64,000 nucleotides of DNA, taken from assembly GCA_963682055.1 (NCBI GenBank), contig OY821747.1, forward strand, positions 16,046,258 to 16,110,257. Reading direction: 5' to 3'. This stretch comes from Primula veris. Its lineage: Eukaryota > Streptophyta > Magnoliopsida > Ericales > Primulaceae. Under the pieces are notes generated by a model. That model worked only from the letters and a program-made list of their open reading frames with translations. It made no database searches and was not told the origin of the DNA. This document shows, in pieces, positions 32,201 through 45,492 of this stretch. Numbering within the stretch: position 1 is the first letter of the stretch; the number at the start of each line of letters is the position of its first letter. The translations under genes were made by a program, and so were the position numbers.

Positions 32201-35200
32201 TTTCGGCTATGTTTGTTTGCAATGCAAGAGTGCGTATAGTACTGATTGACCGTAGGACGCACCTTATTACTTGGTTTCTTTGAGTTTTTGTCTAGTAGTA
32301 CAAAATGGAATATTGTACTATTTATACCTAATTAAGGGGGTATGACTCATAACATCCACCCTTATAAGTTATATCTCTCAATGGTGTAAGAAGGCCCATT
32401 TGAATCAACAAACATGACCATGGTATATGAATTAACAAGTTAAGACTTTTCTTTTGTGCTTTTTGCAATTTCTTCAGAACTTTTCATCTCTTTCTATAGT
32501 CATGATGCTTTCTTTTTGAATAATCTGTAATATAGATATAGTCATCAAATGCTTTCACTTTACAGATGAGAAGACAGTACTTAAGAAGAGTGATAATCAA
32601 GATCTACCAGCAGATGTAACGGAAGAAGAATGCACTGGTTAATTTTTGACTTGTTTTCTTTTCCCTTGGCATTATTTTTTACTTTTAAGTGTGTTTTGGG
32701 TGGATTCTTATAGCATAATTATTTGTTGTATGATCAGAAGAGGAAAAGAAATTGATGAGAGTTAAGGTACACGGAAGACGCCGTCTGTGTAAAGTTTCGT
32801 CCTTGGAGAGTAATAGTTATGACACTGATCAACGGAGAAATATAACATCAACTAATGACCCATATCTTGCTGATTTTGATTCTCCCTTTCCATCACAAAA
32901 GGATAAGGACACTGGTAGTGGCGAGGATATTAGAGATATTTTAAATGATTTAAGTTCTAGGCTTGATCTCCTTTCAATTGAAAGAAAACCAGCACCAAGA
33001 AATGTTGATTCAAGAAAGGTTCCATTGCCTTCGGTTGTTGATGAATATGTTGATATTCAATCTAGTCCTTCATGTTCAATATCTGCCGTATCAGATCCAG
33101 CTTCAGATGCAAGTTATCGGTCTGCTAGAGAAGATGAGTTGGTTAGCAAAGACGGTAATCTTTATAGAGAAGAGAAAAATGAAGAATCCATACACGTTGT
33201 TAAAAAATCTGCCAGTCGTACTTTTGCTCCCACCGATGAAGATTTTGACGATGAAGATGATGAATGTATGATTATGGGTGAAAACAAGATGGTTAAAAAA
33301 ACAGAGGGCTTACGAGATAAGTTTCACGAGAAATTTGATTATTCTGATGAGGCTGATGTATTAGATATTTACAGTGATGATGAGGTTTCTGAGGATGAGA
33401 ATTCCATTATCATGACTAGCTCAACATCAAAATACGTTTTACCTGGTAAAATTGCGACAATGCTATTTCCTCATCAGCGAGACGGTTTGAAGTGGCTATG
33501 GTCTCTACATACTCAGGGTAAGGGTGGTATATTGGGTGACGACATGGGCTTAGGTAAAACAATGCAGGTAATTGAATGATTTTTTTTATGTATATATCAT
33601 GTATTGTTTCTATGAGTTGGGGTTCCAGTGAAACTTACACGAAATAACTAAATTGTTTCACTTTTTTGTTTTGTAGATGTGTGGCTTTTTAGCTGGGATG
33701 TTCCACTCCAATCTAATAAAAAGAGCCCTTATAGTTGCTCCCAAAACACTTTTACCGCATTGGATTAAAGAATTATCAGCTGTGGGGCTGTCTGAGAAGA
33801 CAAGAGAGTACGTATAGTTTACTTTTCTCACTGTAATAATAGTGTGTTTGGCTCTATTTTTGGATATGTATAGCTAATAGATAGAGTATGGATGTCCCTT
33901 CATGCAGATATTTCGGAACCTGTACCAAAACACGCCAATACGAACTTCAATATGTACTCCAGGTTTGATCCTACGCCTACTCATGCTAATTACTGGCCAA
34001 CCTGTACAATTTAAAACATTATATCTTCATTGCAGGACAACGGTGTACTTCTCACTACATATGATATTGTACGGAACAATACCAAGGCTTTACGTGGAGA
34101 CCAGTACGTTGACGATGAAGATGATATCATGTGGGATTATATGATACTCGATGAGGTAAAGTGCTCCGACGCTTAGTATTTTGATCTACTTTTTATCTTG
34201 CCAAGTCATTGTTCCATTATTACTCTTTGGGAAGTGTTAAACCTACGCTCTTTCTTTTCATTAGGGCCATCTGATAAAGAATCCTGGTACCCAAAGGGCC
34301 AAAAGTTTGCTTGAGATACCTTCTGCCCATCGTATTATTATTAGCGGCACGCCAATACAAAATAATCTCAAGGTATTATATGTGACTGTCTAATTAATTC
34401 TCTTACATTCATATCTTTTTACTGCTTTTTTTTCACAATTTTATCTATCTTGAACAGGAGTTATGGGCTTTATTCAACTTCTGTTGTCCAGAGTTGTTGG
34501 GAGATAATAAGTGGTATCTATTATTATGAAATTTTATTTAAACTCTTCTTTTCATTATTCGGTGTATTATACCATGAGCTTTCTACAGGTTCAAAGCAAA
34601 GTACGAGTCTCCAATTCTTCGTGGAAACGATAAATATGCATCTGACAGAGAAAAGAGAATTGGTTCTGCTGTTGCAAAGGTGGGAATTATTTGTGACAGC
34701 CATTTGTTTACCGTTTTATTAATGTATTTCTAGTAAGTTATCGCAAATTTGTTTTTCCATTTTAAGTTACTGGTACAAAATTATTTTCTGTTTATTTGCT
34801 TTCCTGATACCCTCCGATTTTCATGGTGTCATAGCAATAATTTTTCTTTACCATAGTGCTGCGTTTATAACTCAAAATATATTTTCATGCACTTCTTATG
34901 ATTGTGTAATGAATTACATTCGTGTTTGAGGCAAGTCCGAACATTTTACACCCTTATGGTGTTCTTTTTCGCCATAACTCTATTAGCCCATACCACCCAT
35001 TACATTAAAAAAAATTATATCTGATTATCGATACTCCACCTCTTTACATGTTTGAGTTGAATAACAGGAAACACAGCTATTATTGATTAGTGCCTTACTC
35101 TTGACTTTTACTCCCTTCCAATATATAGAAACAATACACACCTTCATAATTATGTTGCTCTTTATACCACTTTAGCCTTGATGCAAGCCTAATATGTTGT

Positions 35201-38200
35201 TTTCGTTCTTGTTTAATTAAATTAAATGGTAAGTTTGACTGTGTTTCCTTCTTAGGATATTAGATCTACAAACTAAATAAAGTAATTTTCAAGTATGCGG
35301 TGGGAGTGGCATACATGTTTGAAAACTTATAAATAACTGTAGTGATTTTGCGAATTGGTAATTCACGTTGATATGTATGAATGCCATGGTTCCTTATACT
35401 GCAACTCCAAGTTTCTGTAGTTGGTGCTTTATTGTTATTATTCAATTTTTGTTTGTGGATATAATATACACTGTCTTTGTAAAGTTAGATTAGTGAAGAC
35501 ATTGTTTGCTAAATAGATCATTTCTTTGCAATAGGAGTTGAGAGAACATATTGAGCCCTACTTTTTGCGGCGCTTAAAAAGCGATGTGTTTCGTGATGAT
35601 GATGATTCCAAGGAGGCAGCTAAGCTGTCCAAAAAGAACGAGATTATCGTGTGGCTTAAGTTGACTAGTACTCAGGTTTAGTATCCTTAGTTCATTTTCT
35701 ATCTCTTTTCGGTTGTATTCTTGGTCATAGCAAGTTGCATTTCTTATATGTTTTTACATTCTTGCAGCGACAACTCTATGAAGCTTTTTTGAAAAGTGAG
35801 TTGGTGCTTTCAGCTTTTGATGGTTCACCTCTTGCAGCTCTCACGGTATAGTCCAATTATAACATTTCTTCCCTAATATTTATTTACGTTTTTGTGTTTT
35901 GATATTCTGTTAAGCTAATAGCCTCATACTCGTTCACTCATGTAATTATGACCTCTACCAAGTTGTAATCTTTATTGGAATCTAGGTGTCTGGCTCTGGT
36001 ATTATTTCCTAGTTCAAGAAAAATAGAGACAAACTCACCTCTTTTACGAAGTTATTCTTGCTACTTCAGTTTGCAGTTAGTATTAAAAATAATGATAATT
36101 TATATGCCTTTGCTTGCAATTGGAAACTTCATAATGTAGCATTCTTTTACTAAATTTCTGTAATACCTCTGCTAAATAGTGAGGTTAGTGAATTTTTCTA
36201 CCTCATTCATAAATTAAATATCACCTGAATTCTAGAAATTTACGATACACATTTTCTTTTGCATAATCTTAGTCTGTGACAGGAGACTTTTCTTGATTTC
36301 CTGCAAAACTGAGACAGTGTAAACTTATGAGTCTCTGCTGAAGTAAAAGGGTAGCATGTCATTGAATAATTTTCATACTTCAATCCATGTCACCTTGGAG
36401 ATCAACAACATCCTAGTTTTTTTTTTTGTTTCCATTCGCATATATCTCAAGTTGCTTTCCCTCTTTACTTGTTTCCCCCTCAGTTTTTTTTGGGTTTACT
36501 TGAGATCAACTCTCCACGTATAGTTTATGACACAAACTCTGCTTGAAAGGTAATCTGTTTAAAGTGAACTTCAATCAGCATCTAATCTTGATTGTTTTAT
36601 CTATATGAGCAGATTCTTAAAAAAATATGTGACCATCCACTTCTCTTGACAAAAAGAGCTGCTGAAGACGTTTTAGAAGGGATGGATACTATGTTAAACC
36701 CAGAAGAGAAGGTAGACGCAGAAAAACTGGCAATGCACATAGCAGATATGACTGAGAGATCTGATTTTGAAGGAAATCAAGACAATGTTTCGTGCAAAAT
36801 ATCTTTCATCCTATCATTATTGGTGAGAATTACTGGTTATCATGTTATATGCTATTACCTACATTATATTGTTTTTTTAACTAGTAATTTTTTCCCTTCA
36901 GGATCACTTAATACCCGAAGGGCATTGCACTCTCATCTTCTCTCAGACACGCAAAATGCTCAATCTTATACAGGTGAATCTTCATTCGTTTTTTACTAGA
37001 AGTGTAGAAGTGCCACAATTGTTGCAAATTTTATATCTCAAGAATTAAGCAGAGAAGGTACATAGGGAAGTCTAAAACTTTAGAAAAGATAATAAAAAAA
37101 GGTGAAAAGAGAGAGGAAAGACCACTTTTTATAATGCTTACTTCCCTATATGCTCAACTCTGTTTATACTTCATACAAAGATGCATCATCAATGTTCATG
37201 TATTTGACGGTTTCGGAAGCGTCCTACTCATCACCGTCAGATCGGTTGTTGATTAGCCCCGAAAAGATAAATGTATTTAAATGATTGTCTAAATCTGGAC
37301 TGTTGATCTATTACCAAATGCATATTGGGTCCGTTTGGCAACAGATTTTTTTAGTTGATTTTTGGATTTTAGATTTTAAAAATCTGGGAGTGTTTGGCAA
37401 GTCAGATTATTCAGCTTCTGAAAATCTGATTTTTAGGCTGAAACAGCTCAAAAATCCAGAATTTTAAAATCTAGCTTTTCAGTGGATTTTTAAAACAGAT
37501 TTTTAAAATCTGATTTTGGGCCAAAAAATCTGTTACCAAACATAGCCATTATTAGACAGTTTCATGTACCACCAAAAAGGGGAATGTATTTTAACTCGAA
37601 CCTTAAACTAATTAAGGCAACCTATCCTAAGAGAGAAAAAAGATGTAAACCTTAAAACTAATTTTAGATGTAACCCTTAGAAGAATTTTCATAAAATTCA
37701 AAATATATTGAAAATAAACTATGGTTTCTAAAAATAAGTTGATGCCATCTTTAATACAAAACCCTGCACTTAGAAAATGATTTCTTTAGAAATAGAAGCC
37801 AACATGTCAAATATTTGTTTGACTTATTGACAGACACAAATATAAGAGTTTTGCTCTCCTTATATGCATGAGTCACAACGAAATATTGATTTATTGGATA
37901 GAATATTTCGCCATCTCCAGCTGAACGCAAATGTTACGCAACACCAACCAATGTACTAGAGTCTAGAATCAAATGATTGCTTTTTATATAAATCCGCAAC
38001 CCCTAACTGATAAAATGATATTAATCTATGAAGCTGAGCATCGTATCCAGCTAAAAATAGTTAGTGACAGGCTCGACTAAATATCTTATACATTTTTCAT
38101 TTCAAGAAATCCGTGCGCTAGCCACTCTAAATGTTAACAACTTTGGCCAGGATTCTTTGGTTGCCAGGGGTTACAAGTTCTTACGCATTGATGGTACAAC

Positions 38201-41200
38201 AAAAGCTTGTGACAGAGTACAAGTTGTGAATGTAAGTTTTACTGTTATAAGAACTAAATACAATGCATTTTATGAAATTATTATCTTCTAAGTTTCAGAT
38301 TAATTATCCTTTATATTATTTGCTTTCAGGATTTTCAAGAGGGTGTTGGTGCTCCTATATTTTTATTAACATCACAAGTCGGTGGTTTGGGATTAACTCT
38401 GACAAAAGCTGACCGGGTGATAGTGGTTGATCCAGCTTGGAATCCTAGGTCCACTTGCTAAAATTGCTATATCTTCTTCTTTTATGCTTTAAATAAGTGT
38501 AAATTCCAGTTCCCCTTGAAGTTGACTAAAGGCCTTGCTCTAAAATTTGCAGTACTGACAATCAAAGTGTTGATAGAGCTTATCGCATTGGCCAGAAAAA
38601 AGATGTTGTTGTTTACAGATTAATGACTTGTGGTACAATTGAAGAAAAGATATATAGAAAACAGGTCTTGTCCTTTTTTTTACATAATAAAATAGTCTCT
38701 ACTGCTTAAAAGTGCTATGAACTTATTTCTTTGTTTTACAACTTAATGTACAGATATACAAGGGTGGATTGTTTAAAACCGCAACAGAACACAAAGAACA
38801 GACTCGATACTTCAGTCAGTCGGTAATTTGTTACTATCTTATTCATTGTCCCTTAACCGAAACATGATGTACCAATCTATTTTTTAAGATGTGATACCAT
38901 GTACGTGAATGTGTCCAGGATCTTCAAGAATTATTTAGTCTTCCCAAACTGGGATTTGACGTGTCGCCAACTCAGCAGCAGTTGCTTGAAGAACACGATA
39001 GCCAGCATGAAATGTATGAAAATCTTTTAATTTAATAACTATACACTGTGTGAACTGGGAAAAACCAATCTTGTAGAAGTTTTTGTTATATTTGCTGCAA
39101 CTTGTCTATCACAGAGTGGTTAAATTTTGTCTTATCAACAAGAAAGAATAGATAAGTTGATCTGTAAATTCTTACAGTTATTTCTGCAGTATTAAAAATA
39201 GTTCATCCTATTAACATTTGAAGAATTTGGTTTAGACTAGTTTGAGCTGTCCAAGTCTGGTGTTTATAGATTTGAATTTCTACCCTAGTTCACAAGATAA
39301 AAAAGTAAATACTATTTTTCTAACTCCAGACTGAAAGTAAAAAACTACATAAAGTTCTCATTATTACAAGCAACCTTGTATAGGATCATCCAAACATAAA
39401 TACTGCTAAATTGCAATTTACGCCCTTTTGCATTAGCTATTTTTCATGCGTTATATTGCTATTGTTCTCTAAGATACTAGTATCTGTTATAAATTTCTTG
39501 TTTTGTACCAAGGCTGGGAAATTCCAAAAATGTCCCTTCTATTTTAGGTTCAGTCATTTCTTTCCTTGTGAACATTTTGTTCCTACATGAAGTTTAAATT
39601 ATTACATAGAATCATGACCCACAACATTAATGCATGCACTAGCTTTTTTTCAGTTATACTGTTTCATTTTAGGATACTTTTTGTTAACGTTCCTTTTTCC
39701 TACTAAGAGTTTGAAAGTTGCAAAAAAGCTATTGAACAACAGTCAAAGTTGAGTGGTAAAAGCTATTGAATCTTGTTTTTTTTTTCATCTTCCGTAAAAC
39801 CAAGAAAGGACAGTGTTGAAGTTTCCTTTTTCTTTGACTTTTCTTTAATCAAGAGAAAACAGAAAATTGTAACTTTATTCTACTTTCCCCCTCAAATTTA
39901 TTTTCTTTTGCATTTTTTCTCTCCTATTTCATCAAGTTTTAAACACACCCAAAAGACTCGACTATTAAAAACTCTACTAAGTCGTTCCGAGCATGATTCT
40001 GATATTTGAGATGCTTGTATTGTCTACTGGAGCCAAGTTCAAACCATCATAAAATTCTATTTTGTCAACTTCAGAAACTTAGTGCTTTTAATGTGGAAAT
40101 ATAAGTTTTTGTCTTTTAAGGAGCCAACCTATTATGGGGTTCAACCTATAGTGTTAGCTTATTGAAGGACATAAAGAACTCGTGATATTAATCAAAATGA
40201 AGTTTAAAACCAAATAAGCCACTTAATCGTCCTTTAATGATGACTGAATACATAGAGATATCCTTGGCAGTTGATACTACTTTTTTAAAATGAAAAATTG
40301 GCTTTATTTTTCTTTTCTACACAAAACTTGATGTTGTATGCTCACTTCTTCAATCAATTCATTCCGACTAACTTCTATGGTGTGCACCTAAAGTTGAAAC
40401 CTGAGATGTGCAATGACTTTTGTTTGTTCTTTATTGCAAAATATGTTCTTTGTTATCAGTTCTTGGTCTGTGATCTATTTTCTACTTCATAATTTAAATG
40501 TGTTTTTCTGTTGCACGTTTTTTTTTTACCTAACTTGTTTTTTGTTTCTTCTGTGTGTATATGGATTCCCAATATTTAAGCACTTTGTCTTCTCACCTGT
40601 AGGAGTGAGTTCTTGAAAGCCCATGTACAGTTTCTTGAAACTCAAGGTATAGCTGGGGTTAGTCAACATAGCTTGCTCTTCTCCAAAACCGCAACTGTGC
40701 CTAAACCTCAAGATGATGAAGTAGTTATAAGGTATGACCCTCCAAACTTAAGGCTAAACATAATAAAAGAATTATGCCCTAATCTTAAAAGTATGGGTCA
40801 GGTAAATGGAACTTTATGAGATATCACTGGATCAAAAAATGTACAATTTTAATTACTAGGCGTTTCAAGTCTCCATTTTCTTTTAGTATAGGGTTGCAAT
40901 GTCTATGCTGTTTGTAGGTTGTGTAACAGTACCTTCTAGTTTCTACTAATTCCTATGCAATAACTTGTTAGAATCTACGGGATTCCCTACTGATTTGATT
41001 GTATATTCTTAGGACTGAGATTGAGAAGATTGACAGCTACTTTGTGGCTAGAATGATTTGATTGTGATTAATATGTACAGATTTTTAGGAGTGTTTATTT
41101 CCTTCTTTAGGTCTAGTAGAGCTGTATATAAAGGAGTCCTTGTAAACCTTCTTAATTATTCAGAAATATTGAAATAGAAATAGAAATATATAGTCTTTTC

Positions 41201-44200
41201 TTATATGGTATCAGAGCCGTAGCTCTGTCCTTCCATTAATCCCCATATTGTAACTTCTCGATCCATCAATTATGAGTTCAGAGAAGGAGAATGATTCGTC
41301 ACCTGTGATGACCAGTTCTTCGACCTCATCTATGATCGCAACACAGCCTTTTGGAGAAGGCTCTTCGCTGCCGATCACTAATCACAGGCTGGACGGAAAA
41401 AAATTCCTCATGTGGAGAAGAGTTTTCCAAGCTTCAGCTGAGGAGAAATGTGACAGATTGAGTAACAATGAATCAAATGTGACGACTCTAAAAAAGCCTT
41501 TAGTAATTTTGCTCATCAAGCTAATGCTTTCCACATTGAAAAAAAAAAACCTTGGGTGTTTAATTCAGGCGCTTCTGACCACATGACAGGTAATTTGTCG
41601 TTGTTCGACTCTTATGTACCTTGTCAGGGGAATGAAAAGGTTAAAATAGCAGACGGAAGTTTCACTTCAGTTGCTGGAAAGGGCTCTATATGTCTCTCGA
41701 AAAATCTTGTTCTACATTCTGTGTTACATGTTCCTAATCTAGCCTGCAACCTTGTATCTATGAGTAAAATGACTTGAGATCTTAATTGCACTGTTAGTTT
41801 TTCTAGTGATTTGTGTATTATACAAGGGAATGGATTGGGGAATATGATTGGCATTGCTAGAGAGAAAGGCAGGCTCTACTACTATGAGAATGATGAATGC
41901 ATAGATAAACAAGCTACAATTGCTGAAGTTGACCAAATATCCGTCTCAAATAAAGAGGTATTATTGTGGCACAATAGGCTAGGGCATCCTAATTTTTATT
42001 ATCTTAAACGCCTATTACCTGATTTATTTATCAATAAAGATCCAAAACTCTTTCATTGTGAGATATATTAACTTGCTAAGCACACACGTGCATCCTTTCC
42101 TGCTAAACAGTATACCGAGTTTAGTCCTTTCTCCCTTGTCCATAGTGATGTATGGGGACCATCACGTACTCGTAACGTCTCGGGTACAAGGTGGTTTATC
42201 ACATTTATCGACGATCTTACAAGAGTGTTGGGTTTATCTTTTTAAAGAAAAATTTGAAGTTGCGAAAAAATTTCAGAGTTTCCATGCTATGGTAAAAAAC
42301 AGTTTCAAACTACGATAAAAGTTTTGAGAACTGATAATGGAACTGAATATTTCAAAACGCTCTTAAGAGATTTTTTTTCTACTAATGGTATCATCCACCA
42401 AAGTTCATGTACAGATACCCCACAACAAAACGGAGTAGCCGAAAGAAAAATTCGCCATTTACTTGAAGTAACCAGATCTCTAATGTTTACTATGTCCGTT
42501 CAAAAATATCTTTGGGGTGAAGCTTTCCTCACAGCTTGTCATCTAATAAACCGTATGCCATCAAAAGTCCTTAATTTCAAAACACCCATGTCTGTACTTA
42601 TGCAAGTTTATTCTCAGTTTCGTAGTACTTCATCAATCCCACTAAAAACTTTTGGGTGCATAGTTTTTGTTCATGACCATCGAAAAAATATATCAAAACT
42701 TGATCCGAAGTCCATTAAGTGTGTTTTCGTTGGGTATTCGTCAACACAAAAAGGGTATAAATGTTACTCTCCTACACTCCATAAGATGTTTGTGTTGATG
42801 GATGTGACATTTTTTGAAGACCAGTCTTTTTACCCCAAATCTTCGCTTCAGGGGGAGATTCAAGGTGAATCAATGCCTTGGGATGAGTTCGACTCCGAAA
42901 TGTCCAATTCTTTATCACCGCCAATCTCGGATGTTCCTTTACCCATTTTAATTGAACCTAGTATTCCTGTTCCTCTACCAGCTCGAGAACCTGCTATACG
43001 TACTGTGCCACAAACAAACAAGTAGAAAGATATTGTTTACACTCGTAGGAATCATTCTCAAAGTAGTGACCAACTTGATGCTCAACTATGTCAAGAACCA
43101 GAACCAAGTCTTGCTCCGACACAGTCTTGAAACTAGTCATAAAGTTGGGGACGAAGGATCGAACTTTACAAACACTCCGCCAGGTACAGAGGATTTTGAG
43201 GTTCCCATTGCTATTCGAAAGGGTGTGCGAGCGTGTACGCAACACTCAATTGCCAAATTTGTTTCGTATGACAAGTTGTCTCCAAAATTTACTGCATTTA
43301 CCACTAGTCTTACAGATGCTAAAATACCAAGAAATATCGAAGAAGCTCTTGCAGATCCGAAATGGAGGGAGGTTGTTTTAGAAGAAATGGACGCCTTAGA
43401 AAGGAATCATACATGGGAGACTGTAAAGATGCCTAAAGGGAAAATTACAGTTGGTTGTAAATGGTTGTTCACCCTCAAATTCAATACTGATGGAAGTATT
43501 AGCAGATATAAAGCAAGACTCATCGCTAAAGGTTTCACTCAAAAATATGGGATAGACTACAAGGAAACATTTGCACCAGTCGTCAAGCTTAATTCAATAA
43601 GAGTTCTATTGTCATTGGCAACAAATCTTGATTGGCCGCTTTAGCAACTAGACGTGACAAATGCATTCTTAAACGGAGACCTTCATGAATAAGTATATAT
43701 GGATCCCCCGCCAGGGTTCAAACACAAGGAAAACCTAGTTTGCAAGTTAAAAAAATCCCTTTATGGATTGAAACAGTCACCGAGAGATTGGTTTGCTAGG
43801 TTTACCCAAGTTGTGAAGAAACAAGGCTTTCAACAATCACAAGCAGACCATACCCTTTTCTACAAGCATTCTGAGAATGGAAAAAAGGCAATTCTTATAG
43901 TATATGTGGACGATATTATCATGAAAGGAGATGACCACAAGGAGCTGGAGCTACTAAAAACCAACTTGGCAAGAAAATTTGAACTCAAGGACCTAGGCAA
44001 TCTCAGATACTTTTTGGGAATGGAAGTGGCGAGAAGTAGTGCTGGCATAGTGGTCTCTTAAAGAAAAAATATCCTGGATCTTCTTAATGAGACGGGAATG
44101 TTGGGGTGTAAACCATCAGACACTCCGATGGAGCCTAATGTAAGGCTCGGACTTGAAGGTAGCAACGAAGTGGATAAAGAGCGGTACCAAAGACTAGTTG

Positions 44201-45458
44201 GCAAGCTAATTTATTTGGCGCACACTCGTCCAGATTTCACATTCGCGGTAAGTGTAGTGAGTCAGTTTATGCATTCGCCTAAGGAGAGACATCTTGAGGC
44301 GGTTTATCGAATACTGAGGTATTTGAAAACTACTCCTGGAAGAGGGTTATTCTTTAAGAAATGAAACAATAAGATCGTAGAATTGTATACGGATGCTGAT
44401 TGGGCAGGTTCTTCCGTTGATAGGAGATCAACTTCAGGGTATTGTACCTATGTTTGGGGGAATTTAGTTACGTGGAGAAGCAAGAAACAACATGTAGTAG
44501 CTAGAAGCAGTGCGGAAGATGAGTTCCGAGCCTTGGCTCATGGCATATGCCAATGTATCTGGCTTAAAAGACTACTAGACGAACTGAAAATTTCAAGCAA
44601 TGGCCAGATGAGGCTTTATTGTGATAATAAAGCTGCTATAAGTATCGATCATAATCCAGTTTATCACGATCGGACAAAACACGTGGAAGTTGATCGTCAC
44701 TTCATCAAAGAGAAAATTGATAATGGGAGTATCTGCATGGCATATATTCCTACCAAAGAACAAACCGCTGATATATTAACGAAGAGCCTTCACAGGCCGA
44801 CCTTTGAAGACATGGTTAGCAAGCTGGGAATGACAAACATATATATCCCAGCTTGAGGGGAAGTGTTAGAATCTACGGGATTCCCTACTGATTTGATTTG
44901 CATATTCTTAGGAATGAGATTGAGAAGATTGACAGCTACTTTGTGGCTAGAATGATTTGATTGTGATTAATATGTACAGATTTTTAGGAGTGTTTATTTC
45001 CTTCTTTATGTCTAGTAGAGCTGTATATAAAGGAGTCCTTGTAAACCTGCTTAATTATTCAGAAATATTGAAATACAAATATATAGTCTTTTCTTATAAT
45101 TATGTATTTCAAGTTGATTGTCTTCACGTTTGCCATGTGCAGCAAAAATGAAACGAGAATCATGGGAAAGAGCTCATATTCAACCTCACGGATTGAGCTT
45201 GATGTTGACGGGTATGGTATTTAGCCATTTCAAAAGTATTGCTTATGACCTTTAATATGAATTAATCAGATATCTGAAATATTTGATTCTTCTGCAGTGC
45301 TAAATATGCTTTCAATCCGAAGGATGTTAAACCAAACAAAAGAAGTCCTTCAAAAGATAGCACACACAAACGAACAGAGGCTGAGGTCAATGATAGGATT
45401 GCCCGTCTCAGTAGAATGTTGGTAGACAAGGTAGTATCTTTCTTCAAATAGATGATGT

Positions 45459-45492
<34 letters not shown>

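Larger units (their letters stand above)
40966..45098 (+). mobile_element. Ty1/copia retrotransposon inside CHR24 intron 19 (same orientation)
   Basis: LTRs at 40966-41205 and 44864-45098 (240 and 235 bases). By eye they differ at about five bases plus a 6-base repeat loss. Primer site 'tggtatcagagcc' at 41206; polypurine tract 'gaggggaag' just before the 3' LTR. The flanks 'taact' and 'taatt' may be a 5-bp target duplication with one change, if each LTR ends two bases earlier. Domain order gag-PR-INT-RT-RNH is that of copia. Gag has a large internal deletion and many stops exist, so the copy is dead. Confidence 0.92.

Noticed and set aside
38064..38150. Extension of CHR24 exon 14 upstream through an open frame
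   Set aside because: The frame is open, but no AG acceptor in the right phase precedes it. Starting at 38151 after 'ggccag' gives the expected LIQ|DSL join.
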